DNA from: Mycoplasma sp. Ms02
GTDB taxonomy: Bacteria > Bacillota_I > Bacilli_A > Mycoplasmatales > Metamycoplasmataceae
DNA: 64,000 nt
Assembly: GCF_019720735.1 (NCBI RefSeq)
Contig: NZ_CP081302.1
Location: forward strand, 248,001-312,000
Direction: 5' to 3'
Shown in pieces: positions 54,349-64,000 of this stretch; within the stretch, counting starts at the first letter, position 1, and each line of letters begins with the position of its first letter. Under the pieces are notes generated by a model. That model saw only the letters and a program-made list of their open reading frames with translations, was not told where the DNA came from and made no database searches. A program made the translations under genes and the position numbers.

Positions 54349-55923
54349 ATGAATTTATCAAACTTTGTGGGAGAAACCAGTAACCACGAAAAGAAATTAA
54401 TGCTTGAAGAGAACAAGCCTAAAAGCTGGTTAAAGTCGGTAAGTGCATTCGCTAACACAAACGGTGGAAAAATTATTTTCGGTGTCGACAATGACGACAT
54501 TCTTATTGGAATACAGGACACAAAGAGGGATTGTGAAAAAATTAGTGAAATTATGAAAACTAGATTAGATCCAATTGCAAGAACTAATTTAGAAATATTT
54601 AAAAGTGATGATAAGGAGTTTATAGTTTTAACAATATACTCTGGTGATGAGACGCCATATAACATAATCGAAGGATGGGGGAGAATAGCATATACAAGAA
54701 TAGGTAATCAGAGTGTTGTGGCAAATAGTATGGAGTTAAGAAACTTAGTTGTAAAGAGTATGCATAAAACTTTTGATTCAACAAATACTAGAATCCCTAA
54801 AGATAGAGCATCTTTCTCTAAGCTAAAGTCTGTATATTACAAACGAACTGGAAACGATTTAACAGAAAATGATTTACTTTCTTTTGGAATTATCGATAAC
54901 AATGAATGTTTAACGTATGCTGGAGCACTACTTGCAGATGAACATCTTGTTTATCAATCAAGAATCTTCGCAACCAGATGAAACGGGGTTGATAAGTCTA
55001 ATAGCAGGTTAGAGGCTTTAGATGACAAAGAAATTGAAGGTGGGTTGCTTCAATTGCTACAGAGTGGAGAAGATTTCATAAAACTGAATTCTAAGAAAAT
55101 GTGAAAAAAAGGTGCGAAATACCGTATGGAATACCCCGATTACCCTGAAAGAGCAATCCAAGAAGCTTTAGTAAACGCATTAATTCATAGAGACTACAAC
55201 ATTATAGGATCGGAAATACATATAGATATGTACGATGATCGTTTGGAAATATATTCGCCTGGAGGGATGATTGATGGATCTTTCATACACGATCAAAACC
55301 CCTATAAAATCTCTTCCAAAAGAAGGAATCCAGTAATAGCAGATATTTTCAGCAGAATGAGTTTGATGGAAAGAAGGGGCAGTGGTTTAAAAAAGATTCT
55401 TGATACATATGAAAGCCAAGATAAGTACGAAGAATACTTGAGACCAGAATTTCGTTCAACCCAAAGTTCATTTTTCATTATTTTAAAAAACTTAAACTAT
55501 AAAAATGAAGACATCAATAACATTTCTAATAAAAAAGAAGCTGATTTCTCTACAAAAATAAATGAGCGTGTAACCGATCAAGATAGTAATCAAAATGCCG
55601 AAAAATTTTCAGAAAAAATTCAAAATGAAAAAATGATAAAAAAATCGAAGCAAAAAGATAAAGTTAAAGCATTTTTAAGTATTAGCCACATTAACAAAAA
55701 AAGTTCCAAAGTTCTTCTCAGCAATCAAGAAAATTTGGTTTTGAAGTTTGCAAAAAGGAAAAAGTCATTTCAAACAAAACATATTGAGCATTTACTCGGT
55801 ATTAAGTCTTCTAGAGCAAGATCCGTGATATCAAAAATGATAGAAAAAAATATTTTGGAGGGAATTGGAGAAAAGAAAAATAAAGAATATAAACTTAAAA
55901 ATGTCAGTTCAAAACAGGGTTAG
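54349..55923 (+). CDS. Schlafen AlbA_2 domain protein with C-terminal winged helix
   Basis: A 524-aa protein. The AlbA_2 (divergent AAA-4) domain lies at about residues 15-130 with NKPKSWLKSVSAFANTNGGKIIFGVDNDDILIGI. Then YPERAIQEALVNALIHRDY, DRLEIYSPGGMIDG and FSRMSLMERRGSGLKKI, the ATPase-like C-terminal part of this family. The last 70 residues (NKKSSKVLL... SRARSVISKMIEKNILEGIGEKK) form a winged helix. AAAGGAG before ATG 54349. Such proteins are putative transcriptional regulators or defence proteins. The repeat array downstream may be its binding sites. Confidence 0.85.
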
Positions 55924-56622
55924 GTTTTTAATTAATCTGAACAACGAAAAATAGACATAAAAAATTGAAATCGTTGTAACTCCAGAAGTAATAAAAAAGT
56001 GGCGATAAATTCATGAAAAAGTGGCGATAAAAAATTAAAAAATCCTCGAATGCAAAAAGTCATAAAAAATGGCGATAAAATTTAAAAATAAATGATTAGA
56101 ATTCATATAAAAAATGATGATAAATTATCGCGATAACTAAGATATAGTTTTTCAAAGATAAAAAATAGAACTTTTTAAAGTCTTTAAAAAAGGTGTATTA
56201 GTAAAAATATAAAATTACGAGCATTTTGTTTTTAAAGTTTTATAAATAAAAAACTGATTTAAAATCACCAAAAAGTGTTGATAAAAGTTAAAAAATCATA
56301 ATATGAAAGTTGTATAGAAAATGGCGATAAAGTGGCGATAAACTCATGAAAAAAGTGGCGATAAAAAGTTAAAATCATCGTAACTTCAAAAGTAATAAAA
56401 AAGTGGCGATAAATTCATGAAAAAAAGTGGCGATAAAATCACATTGAGTGGCGATAAATTATTGTTCAGTGGCGATAAAGCATAAATGTTCTCGATAGAA
56501 AGCCTATCCTCCATTGATAAAATTTAGTCTTTTTTTACTTTCATAATGTCGAAAAAAACAGGATTACCAATCAAATAATTAGGGCAAAGCCATCAAAAAA
56601 ATATCAACCACAAAAGTGAATG
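55924..56622. repeat. Array of GTGGCGATAAA iteron-like motifs
   Basis: Eight exact GTGGCGATAAA copies start at 55999, 56021, 56332, 56355, 56403, 56427, 56448 and 56469, and two ATGGCGATAAA at 56069 and 56321. A longer unit, AGTAATAAAAAAGTGGCGAT followed by AAATTCATG, is repeated near 55988 and 56392. There is no ORF. All copies face the same way, downstream of the AlbA_2 gene and upstream (3' side) of the convergent methyltransferase gene. Confidence 0.9.
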
Positions 56623-57936
56623 CTATTTTTTTGAAAGCAACACAACACTCTCGATATGGGGAGTAAAAGGAAAATTATCAAATCCTGATACTTGATCGAA
56701 ACTATATCCCTCAAAAGAGAATTTTTTTAAATCTCTAATTAATGTTCTTGGGTTACAAGAAATATACAAAACATTTTGAACGTTTAATTGAGAAAGATCT
56801 TCAATTGTTTTATCTTCTAATCCATCTCTTGACGGATCTAGAATAACAAGATCTTCAGAATTGATATTAATTTGCCTTAAATTATCAGAAACATCTCCCG
56901 CATAGAATGCTGTGTTTTGTTGTTTATTTTTATGAGCGTTCATTTTTGCATTATTTATCGAATGCTCGGAAATATCCATGCCCACTAGAATTTGCTCTTC
57001 ATTTTTGAGAGATATTCCAATAACTCCTGTGCCACAGTATAAATCGATAATTCTTCTAAATTTTGACAAATCAATTATCGACTTCAAGAAATTCAACATT
57101 CCTTCAAAAGCTAAAGTATCTGTTTGAAAAAAAGACTGAATATCAACTATGAAACTTTTATCTAAAATTTTAATTTCAAAAGGCTTTTTCTCTAGTACTT
57201 TTTTGTATTTAGAATCAAGTAAAATGGATAGCGAAATGACTTCTGGTATTGATTTTATACGTTTTTCTATTTTTGAAAAATCTAAATCATTCGTTACTTC
57301 CAAAAGGACTTGAACTTCATTTTTAGTGTTTATTCTTCCAGAAATTGAAATTAATTTTTTTATTTCTTTTTCAGCAAGATCTGAATTTAAGTACTCAAGC
57401 AATAAATTAAGAGCAGATGAAAGATTTTTATTTATTGTTTTTTGCATCTGTTCTTTTTCTACAATTAATTTTTGTGTCGAATTGAACCTATTTACAGCAA
57501 AATACGCCTTGCCGTCTTTTATCTCTATGAAATACTTGACTTTATTTCTATTGTGATACTCAAAAGGAGCAGGCACTATTTCGCTGAACTCTATACATTT
57601 GTTTGGAAAATTTCATTTAAACTGCTGTCTTAAATAATCTCTTTTTCACTCTTTACTTACATTATATGAAAAGGGTAAAAACGGTGCTATATTACTCATT
57701 AATAAATTATGACTAGGAATAAACTTTCTTAAAGCATGACTGTGCGTTATTTCAATTGGGTAACAAAAAAGCAGTTTGCTTGTTTTATAAAAAACTTTTA
57801 CCTTCGCCTTTTCGCCTATAAATAATCCTAATGTGAAAATTGTGACATCACTTCTTCTTTCAACTCCAAGCCCTTGATAACTGACTTCAGTTACTGAAGT
57901 TTCGATAATTTCGCCTATTTTAAAACTATTTACCAC
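56623..57936 (-). CDS. RumA/TrmA-family RNA (uracil-5-)-methyltransferase
   Basis: A 437-aa SAM-dependent enzyme for 5-methyluridine in rRNA or tRNA. N-terminal TRAM-like domain (IGEIIETSVTEVSYQGLGVE), SAM-binding IIDLYCGTGVIGISL, LVILDPSRDGLEDK, and the catalytic block VLYISCNPRTLIRDLK with the nucleophilic Cys. No iron-sulfur Cys cluster is obvious. It overlaps the end of parC by 11 bases. Which nucleotide it modifies cannot be told from sequence. Confidence 0.92.
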
Positions 57937-60505
57937 TTTTTTCCTTTATTGATTTATCAATTCTTGCTAACAAATCATCAAGATTTAAATCAATTCCATT
58001 AATCACTTTTTGAGCATCTTCAAAAACCTTATCACTCTTCTTATTTTCTTCTCTTGTTAGTTCGAAAATAGTTTCAGTTGTTCTTTGAGTTTTTCTAATC
58101 ACACCGTTTGAAAAATTGTCAATATTAATATCTAAAAATGACGTATTGGCTTTCGAGAAAGAATAATCCTTAACGTTATCTAAGTAACTAAATCCTAAAG
58201 TGTCTCTTAAAAGAAGAGAATCTGTATCACGTGTTGCATAAATATCAGTGACTATGTGTCCATCTACTTTGTTATTTTTAAACAACTCTTTGCCTTTGTT
58301 AGTTTTAATGACGTATGCTATATCCTTTGCTCTAATTTTCTTTAATTTACCTTGTGCTGTAATAAAGGTTAAAACGTCATTGCTTAGAGCTACAGTAAAG
58401 GCTGATATATAGTCATTGTTCATCAAATAGCAACCTTTATTTCCTTTAGCTTTTGCTCCATAAACACTAACTTCATTTTCGCTATACTTTGTACATAATC
58501 CAAAACTAGTAATAAGAATCACATCTTTATTTCCGTCGCTCAAACAAGCGTTAACAAGCTCGTCATCAGCGTTTAAATTCATTGCAGTATAAGTTTTTAG
58601 TGTTCTAGACACTTTGAAATCAGCAACCAATGTTTTCTTTAATTGTCCATATTTTGTTGCCAAAACAACATATTCATTAACATCTCAGTTGGAAACTTCA
58701 ATAACACTAACAACTACCTCATTCACTTTTAAGTCGACGAAATCTGTTAAGTGCGTTCCAAGATCTTTTCACTTATTTTCTGTTATTTTATGAATCGGAA
58801 TAATGGCATAGTTTCCAAGATTAGTAAAGATTAAAAAAGTATGCATTGTGTTTACTTTGTTGTAGAAAGTTAGGTAATCATCTTCTTTTAAAACAAAGTT
58901 TTTAAACTCATTGGAATCAATTGTTTTTTGTGAAAGACGTTTTATATACCCGTGTTTTGAAATAGCAATATTGACGATTTCTTCTTTAATCAAGTCTTTT
59001 TCATCATAACTAAAATCAAACTCATGTTCATAAATCGTTGTTTTACGATCAACATGGAATAAGTCCTTAATTTCGTTAAGAACAGATATTATGTATTTTT
59101 TAAACTCATTTTCATTAGTTAAAAGCAATGTGATTCTTGCAATTTCTTTTTCCAAATCAGCTTTTTCTGCTTCATATAAACTTTTGTCAGTCTTAGATAA
59201 ACGGTAAAGTTTCATTTCGGCAATTGCTGTTGCTTGGATTTGACTAAAACCAAAACGTTCCATCAAGTTTGTTATAACACCAGATTTCGAACCTTCTGTT
59301 TTTCTAATTACTTCGATTATTTCATCTGTAATTTCTGCAACTTTTAGAAAACCTTCAACAATTTCAAGTCTTAGTTTTTGTTTTTCTAAATCAAATGATA
59401 ATGTTTTAGTTTTTACTTCTTTAACATGATCGATATAAGCTTGCAAAATTTCTCTTAAATTAAGCAATTTAGGAGCATTATTGACGATTGCAACGTTGTT
59501 GTATGAATAATTAACTTGGAGTTGTGTTTTTGAGAATAGATAGCTTAAAATCGACTGCTCATTTGCATCTTTATCAAGCGTGATTGCAATCTTGATTCCT
59601 TCACGGTCTGACTCATCTCTGATTTCTTGTATTCCGTCAACGGCTGAGTTTTGGATCAAAACATCGATTTCATAAACTAATTGACTCTTAACGACTCCAT
59701 AAGGAATTTCTGTAATAATAATTTGTTTATTTTTGTCTTTTTTAACTATTTCATACTTAGAAAAGATTTTAATTCTTTCCTTGTTCATTTTTCCTTGCTC
59801 AAAAGCTTCAATAATTCCTTTTTGCCCGTAGATTACACCACCTGTAGGAAAATCAGGACCTTTAATATATTTCATTAAATCATAAACTTTAGATTCAGGT
59901 TTTTTAATGAGTAAAATCGCTGCATTTATCACTTCACTTAAGTTATGTGAAGGCATTTCAGTTGACATACCAATTGCAATTCCTGTTGTTCCGTTTACTA
60001 AAAGATTGGGAAATAGTGCTGGAAGAACAACTGGCTCTTTTTCAGAATCATCAAAGTTAGGAATAAAATCGACCGTTTTTTTCTTGATATCACCTAACAT
60101 GTATGCAGCTATTTTAGACATTTTTACTTCAGTATAACGCATTGCAGCTGCTGGGTCATTGTCAATTGAACCGACATTACCATGCATATCTAGAAGTCTT
60201 ACATTTGATTTTCATCATTGACTCATATTTACCATTGCTTCATAAACTGAAGAATCACCATGAGGATGATATTTACCAATAACATCACCAACAACTCTTG
60301 CTGATTTTTTATAAGGCTTATTTCACTCAAGACCTAGTTCATGCATTGCAAAAAGAATTCTTCTTTGAACTGGTTTTAATCCATCTCTTACGTCTGGAAG
60401 AGCTCTGTTCTGGATGATATACTTAGAATATCTCCCAAAACGTTCTGCCATGATATTATCAAGTGACTCGTTAATAATTTTTTCTATGATTTGTTCTTTT
60501 TTCAT
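57926..60505 (-). CDS. parC: DNA topoisomerase IV subunit A
   Basis: An 859-aa subunit that breaks and rejoins DNA to decatenate chromosomes. Motifs: [46 protein letters not shown] (quinolone-resistance region with Ser) and [15 protein letters not shown] with the catalytic Tyr. [18 protein letters not shown] follows. The form matches ParC more than GyrA. The ParE gene, usually adjacent, is not in the window; the next gene upstream, hup, is on the other strand. Confidence 0.95.
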
Positions 60506-60673
60506 ACTTATTAGTTCCGCAATAATTTTAATATAAAAAACGGCATTTTTCTTTCCTGCTAATTCATAAGCTGAAAAATTCTAAAAATTGGTGGAAAAAA
60601 TTTTCAAATTAGTAGATTTTTTTACTTTTAAGCCTATTTTACTGTAAAATAAGTTTGTAATGTGGGAGGACGT

Positions 60674-60949
60674 ATGACAAAAAAAGAATTTGTAACTAGA
60701 ATCGCTGAAAGAATTGATGTTCCAGTTAAAAAAGCTGAACAATTTCTAGACGCATTTGTATTTATCTTAAAAGAAGAACTTATCGCTGAAGAAAAAGTTC
60801 AACTATCTGACTTAGGAACATTTTCTACACAGATCAAACGTGGGCGTACAACAAAGAACGCTTTCACAGGAGAACTTTTAGAAATTCCTGAAAAACGTGT
60901 TGTTAAATACAAACCTTCTAAATACTTACGTGAATTAGTTGATTTTTAA
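60674..60949 (+). CDS. hup: HU-family DNA-binding protein
   Basis: A 91-aa nucleoid protein that bends and compacts DNA. MTKKEFVTRIAERIDVPVKKAEQFLDAF is the N-terminal dimer helix region, then VQLSDLGTFSTQIKRGRTT and the arm region with VVKYKPSKYLRELV. GGGAGGA precedes the chosen ATG at 60674; an upstream in-frame start at 60662 would lie inside this site. It is divergent from parC and convergent with recU, one base apart. Confidence 0.95.
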   Translation: MTKKEFVTRIAERIDVPVKKAEQFLDAFVFILKEELIAEEKVQLSDLGTFSTQIKRGRTTKNAFTGELLEIPEKRVVKYKPSKYLRELVDF

Positions 60950-60950
60950 T

Positions 60951-61481
60951 CTAAACTAAATAACATATAAAATCAAGTACTCCTGGAAATGTTATCGGTA
61001 CTTCCTTCGAGTGCTTTTTTATAATTTCAAAACTAAGCGAACCTTCTTCGTTTAGTTTTTTTAGTTTAATTGATGAAATGATAAAAAACTTGTTTTGAAC
61101 AAAAAAATAAATGACATAAAAGCCTATTCCTCCGTTTTCTTCAATCTTGTTTAAATAGTTCATTTGATGCGTTTTAACGCTTGTTTTTTCAAGCCTATTA
61201 CTCTTAGTCATTTTAGCTTCAAAAGCAATGAATTTACCTTGGTAGCAGCCATAATAGTCAACTGTAGACTTTTGTTTAATCGTCCCTTTAACCTTAATTC
61301 TTTCTTCGTTTTTAGAGACATTCTTGAAATTAACTGGAACACAATTCTTTTCAATATATGCAATTTTATTTTTTGAATAAAACTCAATTGTTTTATTGAT
61401 AATTTGTTCTAAAAGCATTCCACGATTTTTATGAGTATTTAACACGTTAATATATTGATAATATTTTCTAAAAATATTCAA
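60951..61481 (-). CDS. recU: RecU-type Holliday junction resolvase
   Basis: A 176-aa nuclease that cuts Holliday junctions. The N-terminal block KNRGMLLEQIINKTIEFY, then KQKSTVDYYGCYQGKFIAFEAKMTKSNR, carries the Asp and E-x-K of the nuclease core, and HQMNYLNKIEENGGIGFYVI follows. It starts with TTG at 61481 in this reading; the NRGM methionine is an alternative that would leave the usual N-terminal tail off. It complements RuvAB (40937-42482). Ends one base from hup. Confidence 0.85.
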   Translation of the reverse strand: MNIFRKYYQYINVLNTHKNRGMLLEQIINKTIEFYSKNKIAYIEKNCVPVNFKNVSKNEERIKVKGTIKQKSTVDYYGCYQGKFIAFEAKMTKSNRLEKTSVKTHQMNYLNKIEENGGIGFYVIYFFVQNKFFIISSIKLKKLNEEGSLSFEIIKKHSKEVPITFPGVLDFICYLV

Positions 61482-61518
61482 AAAAAGATAAAAAAAGGAA
61501 AAACTACAAGTTTTTCCA

Positions 61519-61541
61519 TAAAAAAAGCAGCAACGCTGCTC
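61519..61541 (-). terminator. Terminator of tRNA-Trp
   Basis: Stem AGCAGC / GCTGCT with loop AAC; on the minus strand it is followed by T7. Confidence 0.85.
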
Positions 61542-61551
61542 AATATCGTTT

Positions 61552-61626
61552 TGGCGGGGGTTACAGGAATCGAACCCGTCTTGACGGTTTTGGAGACCGC
61601 TGCATTGCCACTGTGCTAAACCCCCG
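61552..61626 (-). tRNA. tRNA-Trp (anticodon CCA)
   Basis: A 75-base cloverleaf: acceptor CGGGGGT/ACCCCCG, anticodon stem GCGGT/ACCGT with loop CTCCAAA, encoded CCA. Anticodon CCA reads only UGG; the UGA-reading tRNA-Trp (TCA) that the code requires is not in this window. Confidence 0.93.
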
Positions 61627-61643
61627 TAAAATAATCTAAATGA

Positions 61644-62744
61644 TTATTTACCAAATTTGAAGTGACAGACATCACCGTCTTGCATGATGTATGTTTTTCC
61701 CTCCTGACGCATTTTACCTGCTTCACGAGCTCCAGTTTCACCTTCATTATCGATATAATCTTGGTATGAGATGACTTCTGCTTTAATAAATTTCTTTTCA
61801 AAATCTGTATGAATGATACCTGCACATTGAGGTGCTGCCATACCTTTTTTGAATACTCATGCTCTAACTTCAACCACACCAGCTGTAAAATAAGTTTGTA
61901 GGTTTAATAACGAAAAAGCTTCTCTTGTTAAAATATCAAGACCACTTTCTTCGACACCGTACATTGAAAGAAACTCTTTAGCTTCTTCTTCATCCTCTAT
62001 TTGAATTAACTCTGATTCCATTTTGACAGAAATAGGAATGATTTTTGTATCAACTGGTAAAGAGTTTTTAAGTTTTAAGTATAAGGCATCATTTTGATAG
62101 TCTGTAATTTGTTCATTTGACATATTAGCGACGTATAAAATTGGTTTCAGAGTTAAAAGTTGATACCCTTTTATGATTTTGTATTGTTCCTCGCTTAAAT
62201 CAGCTTCTCTAGCAGGCTTTTCGCTTTCAAGTAATGCTTTTATTTTTAAAGCAGCATCTTTTTCAGCAATTGCTGTTTTATCGCCTGATTTAGCTTTTTT
62301 CTCAACTCTGTGTAAAACATTGTTAATTGTTTCTAAGTCGGCAAGAATTAGCTCAAGATTAATAATTTTCTGATCTCTTTCAGGATCAACTGAATTAGCA
62401 ACGTGCATAATATCTGTGTTTTCAAAACATCTAACAACATGAATAATCGCATCTACTTCACGAATGTTTGAAAGAAACTTGTTTCCAAGACCTTCGCCAC
62501 GTGATGCACCTTCAACCAAACCTGCAATATCAACAAAATCAAAAGTTGCATAAACCACTTTTTTGGGATTAACAAATTTTGAAATTTCATCAATTCTTTT
62601 ATCTTTTAAAACAACGGAAGAAATATTAGGTTCAATCGTTGTAAAGGCGTAGTTAGATGCTTCTACTTGCTTTTTGGTCAAAGAACTAAAAAGCGTACTT
62701 TTACCAACATTTGGTAAACCTACAATACCTGCTTTTAATGACAT
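61644..62744 (-). CDS. ychF: Redox-regulated ATPase/GTPase YchF (OBG family)
   Basis: A 366-aa P-loop NTPase linked to translation and stress. G1 [16 protein letters not shown]3 [21 protein letters not shown], then G4-like YVANMS, a coiled-coil middle, and the C-terminal TGS domain with [30 protein letters not shown]. Ends HFKFGK, typical of YchF. One TGA-Trp. AAGGAG before ATG. It lies between two tRNAs. Confidence 0.96.
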
Positions 62745-62775
62745 AAAAACTCCTTAAAATCCTTATTTATAGATG

Positions 62776-62804
62776 AAAAAAACGACTTTTACGGTCGTTT
62801 TTAA
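62776..62804 (-). terminator. Terminator of tRNA-His
   Basis: Stem AAAAACGAC / GTCGTTTTT with loop TTTTACG. Confidence 0.85.
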
Positions 62805-62808
62805 CAAA

Positions 62809-62885
62809 TGGGGCGATCGACGGGATTCGAACCCGCGTATGACGGAACCACAACCCGCTGTGTTAACCTCTTCACCACGATCGCC
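62809..62885 (-). tRNA. tRNA-His (anticodon GTG)
   Basis: A 77-base cloverleaf including the extra G(-1) opposite C73: acceptor GCGATCG/CGATCGC, anticodon stem GCGGG/TCCGT with loop TTGTGGT, T-arm GCGGG-TTCGAAT-CCCGT, encoded CCA. Confidence 0.95.
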
Positions 62886-62971
62886 ATAGCTAAAAAATTA
62901 TAGCATAAAAAAGAAATAATAATACATTTAAATTTTTGAATTTTATAGATGTGTGTATAAACGTAAATTAA

Positions 62972-62999
62972 AAAATACTGGATTTTTCCAGTATTTTTA
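62972..62999 (-). terminator. Terminator of the surface-protein gene at the window end
   Basis: Stem AAAATACTGG / CCAGTATTTT with loop ATTTTT and runs on both sides. Confidence 0.85.
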
Positions 63000-63001
63000 T
63001 G

Positions 63002-64000
63002 CTATCTAATTTTTACAAAGAATGTATCGATTGATGTTGAGTATAGCGAGTTACGCGCTGCTCTTTTCTTAAGATTTACAGTTCCTGTTTCGCTATAATC
63101 TCTCCCATCACCATTTGCTCCGACAGGTGTAAGAATTATTGATTTAGCACCGTTTGCTCCTCAATCAACTCTTGTTCATCTAACCGTCGCTTGACCACCA
63201 CTGATAGGTCAAATTGGGTCTGCAAACTGTTCTGTTGTGGTGTTTGAAGCCCCAACAAGTGTAAATTGAGAACCCTGTCCATAAGCAACGACTTTTTCAT
63301 GAACTGATGAATAAGCTCAAAGAACTTTATTAAGCAATTCACTTGATAATTTAGATTTATCAGGCAGTGCTTCTACTTCTTCGTATATTCGATTGTACTT
63401 AGCAACATTTTCAGGACTTTTATCCCTGTTATTATTTGTTATATTCTTAAGTTCAGTAATACGTTCCATTTGGGTTGCACTTCTTAAAAATAGTGCATTT
63501 TCTACTCATGAATTATAGATGTAAAGGTCTTTAGTGTTTGTATCATACTCGAAAGCAAATTTATATGCATTTACAGACGATGCAGCACCACGGTCCTCAT
63601 AATTTGTATAAGCTCATCATTGAGGGTTATAAATATTCAATTGCGATTTCAATCTGTTGTCATAGTGTTGAGGTGTAAACGGCTGACCTTGAATACTTCC
63701 TGTTCCTGCGATTGGGGAACCAATAAATTGCCCAGGAGTAAACGTGTATAGGGCAATTTCTTGTGTACCATCAAAAGCCTCTAACCTTGCAATTTGTTTG
63801 CTATTATCTAGCAATACGGAAGTATTGTAAGTTACTGAAAGTGATGATCCAGAGTTAATTTTAAATCCGTATTTTTCATTGGTAGAAGGATCTGAACCAT
63901 CGTAGGCAACAGTTATTCTACCTTGATTACTTCCAGGTCTAACAAAGTTTCAGTCTGAACCAGGCGCTTTATTTTGCTCTGTTCCATAAACAATCTTTTT
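63002..64000 (-). CDS. Surface-type protein of unknown function, C-terminal part (cut by window)
   Basis: At least 332 codons, open at base 64000 and ending in TAG 63002-63004. Many TGA-Trp codons. The sequence is rich in Gly, Ser, Asn and Thr (e.g. GSDWNFVRPGSNQGRITVAYDG; GQFIGSPIAGTGSIQGQPF), with no membrane helix in the seen part and a C-terminus ...YSTSIDTFFVKIR. This composition fits a secreted or surface protein of mycoplasmas; a signal peptide would lie outside the window. No family is recognised. Confidence 0.7.

Noticed and set aside
57926-60505. Gyrase subunit A
   Set aside because: Motif context fits ParC better, though a tree would be needed to be certain.

Overview
The window reads as the chromosome of a mycoplasma (class Mollicutes). 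It is very AT-rich, and nearly every gene uses TGA as a tryptophan codon, so genes that look split at TGA are intact. Neighbouring genes often overlap, and the housekeeping genes are typical of a wall-less, reduced cell: pyk, fba, gap, dnaK, grpE, lepA, gatCAB, scpAB, secDF, parC, ruvAB and recU. The species cannot be named from the sequence alone.

Layout. 1-1347: end of pyk. 1473-1586: a 37-codon ORF on the minus strand. 1979-7385: a tandem array of six related three-helix membrane-protein genes (types A and B alternating, three of them broken) around one 455-aa protein of unknown function; the last A, the 455-aa gene and the last B form a tight operon. 7419-13324: fba-rpoE, grpE and dnaK with two CIRCE-like operators, lepA. 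13451-17309: an accessory island with an m5C methyltransferase, an IS3-family element, and two tandem type III toxin-antitoxin modules (ToxI RNA repeats, terminator, ToxN endoribonuclease). 17334-20687: a large SF1-type helicase. 20832-28277: asnS, a repeat-bearing surface protein, and an ABC exporter operon with three related lipoproteins. 28356-42482: a long mostly minus-strand housekeeping stretch (mscL, gatCAB, scpAB, lipid genes, gltX, secDF, ruvAB). 43526-45354: a satellite of about 190-bp repeats. 45355-48464: a type IIG-like restriction-modification gene whose specificity part lies in the -1 frame behind a slippery heptamer and a 13-bp hairpin. 48565-49886: a second copy of the IS. 49966-55923: tRNAs, plsY, a YitT-like protein, a bacteriocin-like peptide, gap, and a Schlafen/AlbA_2 protein. 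55924-56622: an array of GTGGCGATAAA motifs. 56623-64000: an rRNA uracil methyltransferase, parC, hup, recU, ychF, tRNAs and a surface protein cut by the window end.

The strongest discoveries are the two type III toxin-antitoxin modules, where the RNA repeats show covarying pseudoknot pairing, and the apparent programmed -1 frameshift joining the restriction-methylation and specificity parts of one enzyme. Also notable are the membrane-protein array around the 455-aa protein (a possible toxin-immunity locus) and a peptide with a double-glycine-type leader. No database search was possible, so family names come from motif recognition.
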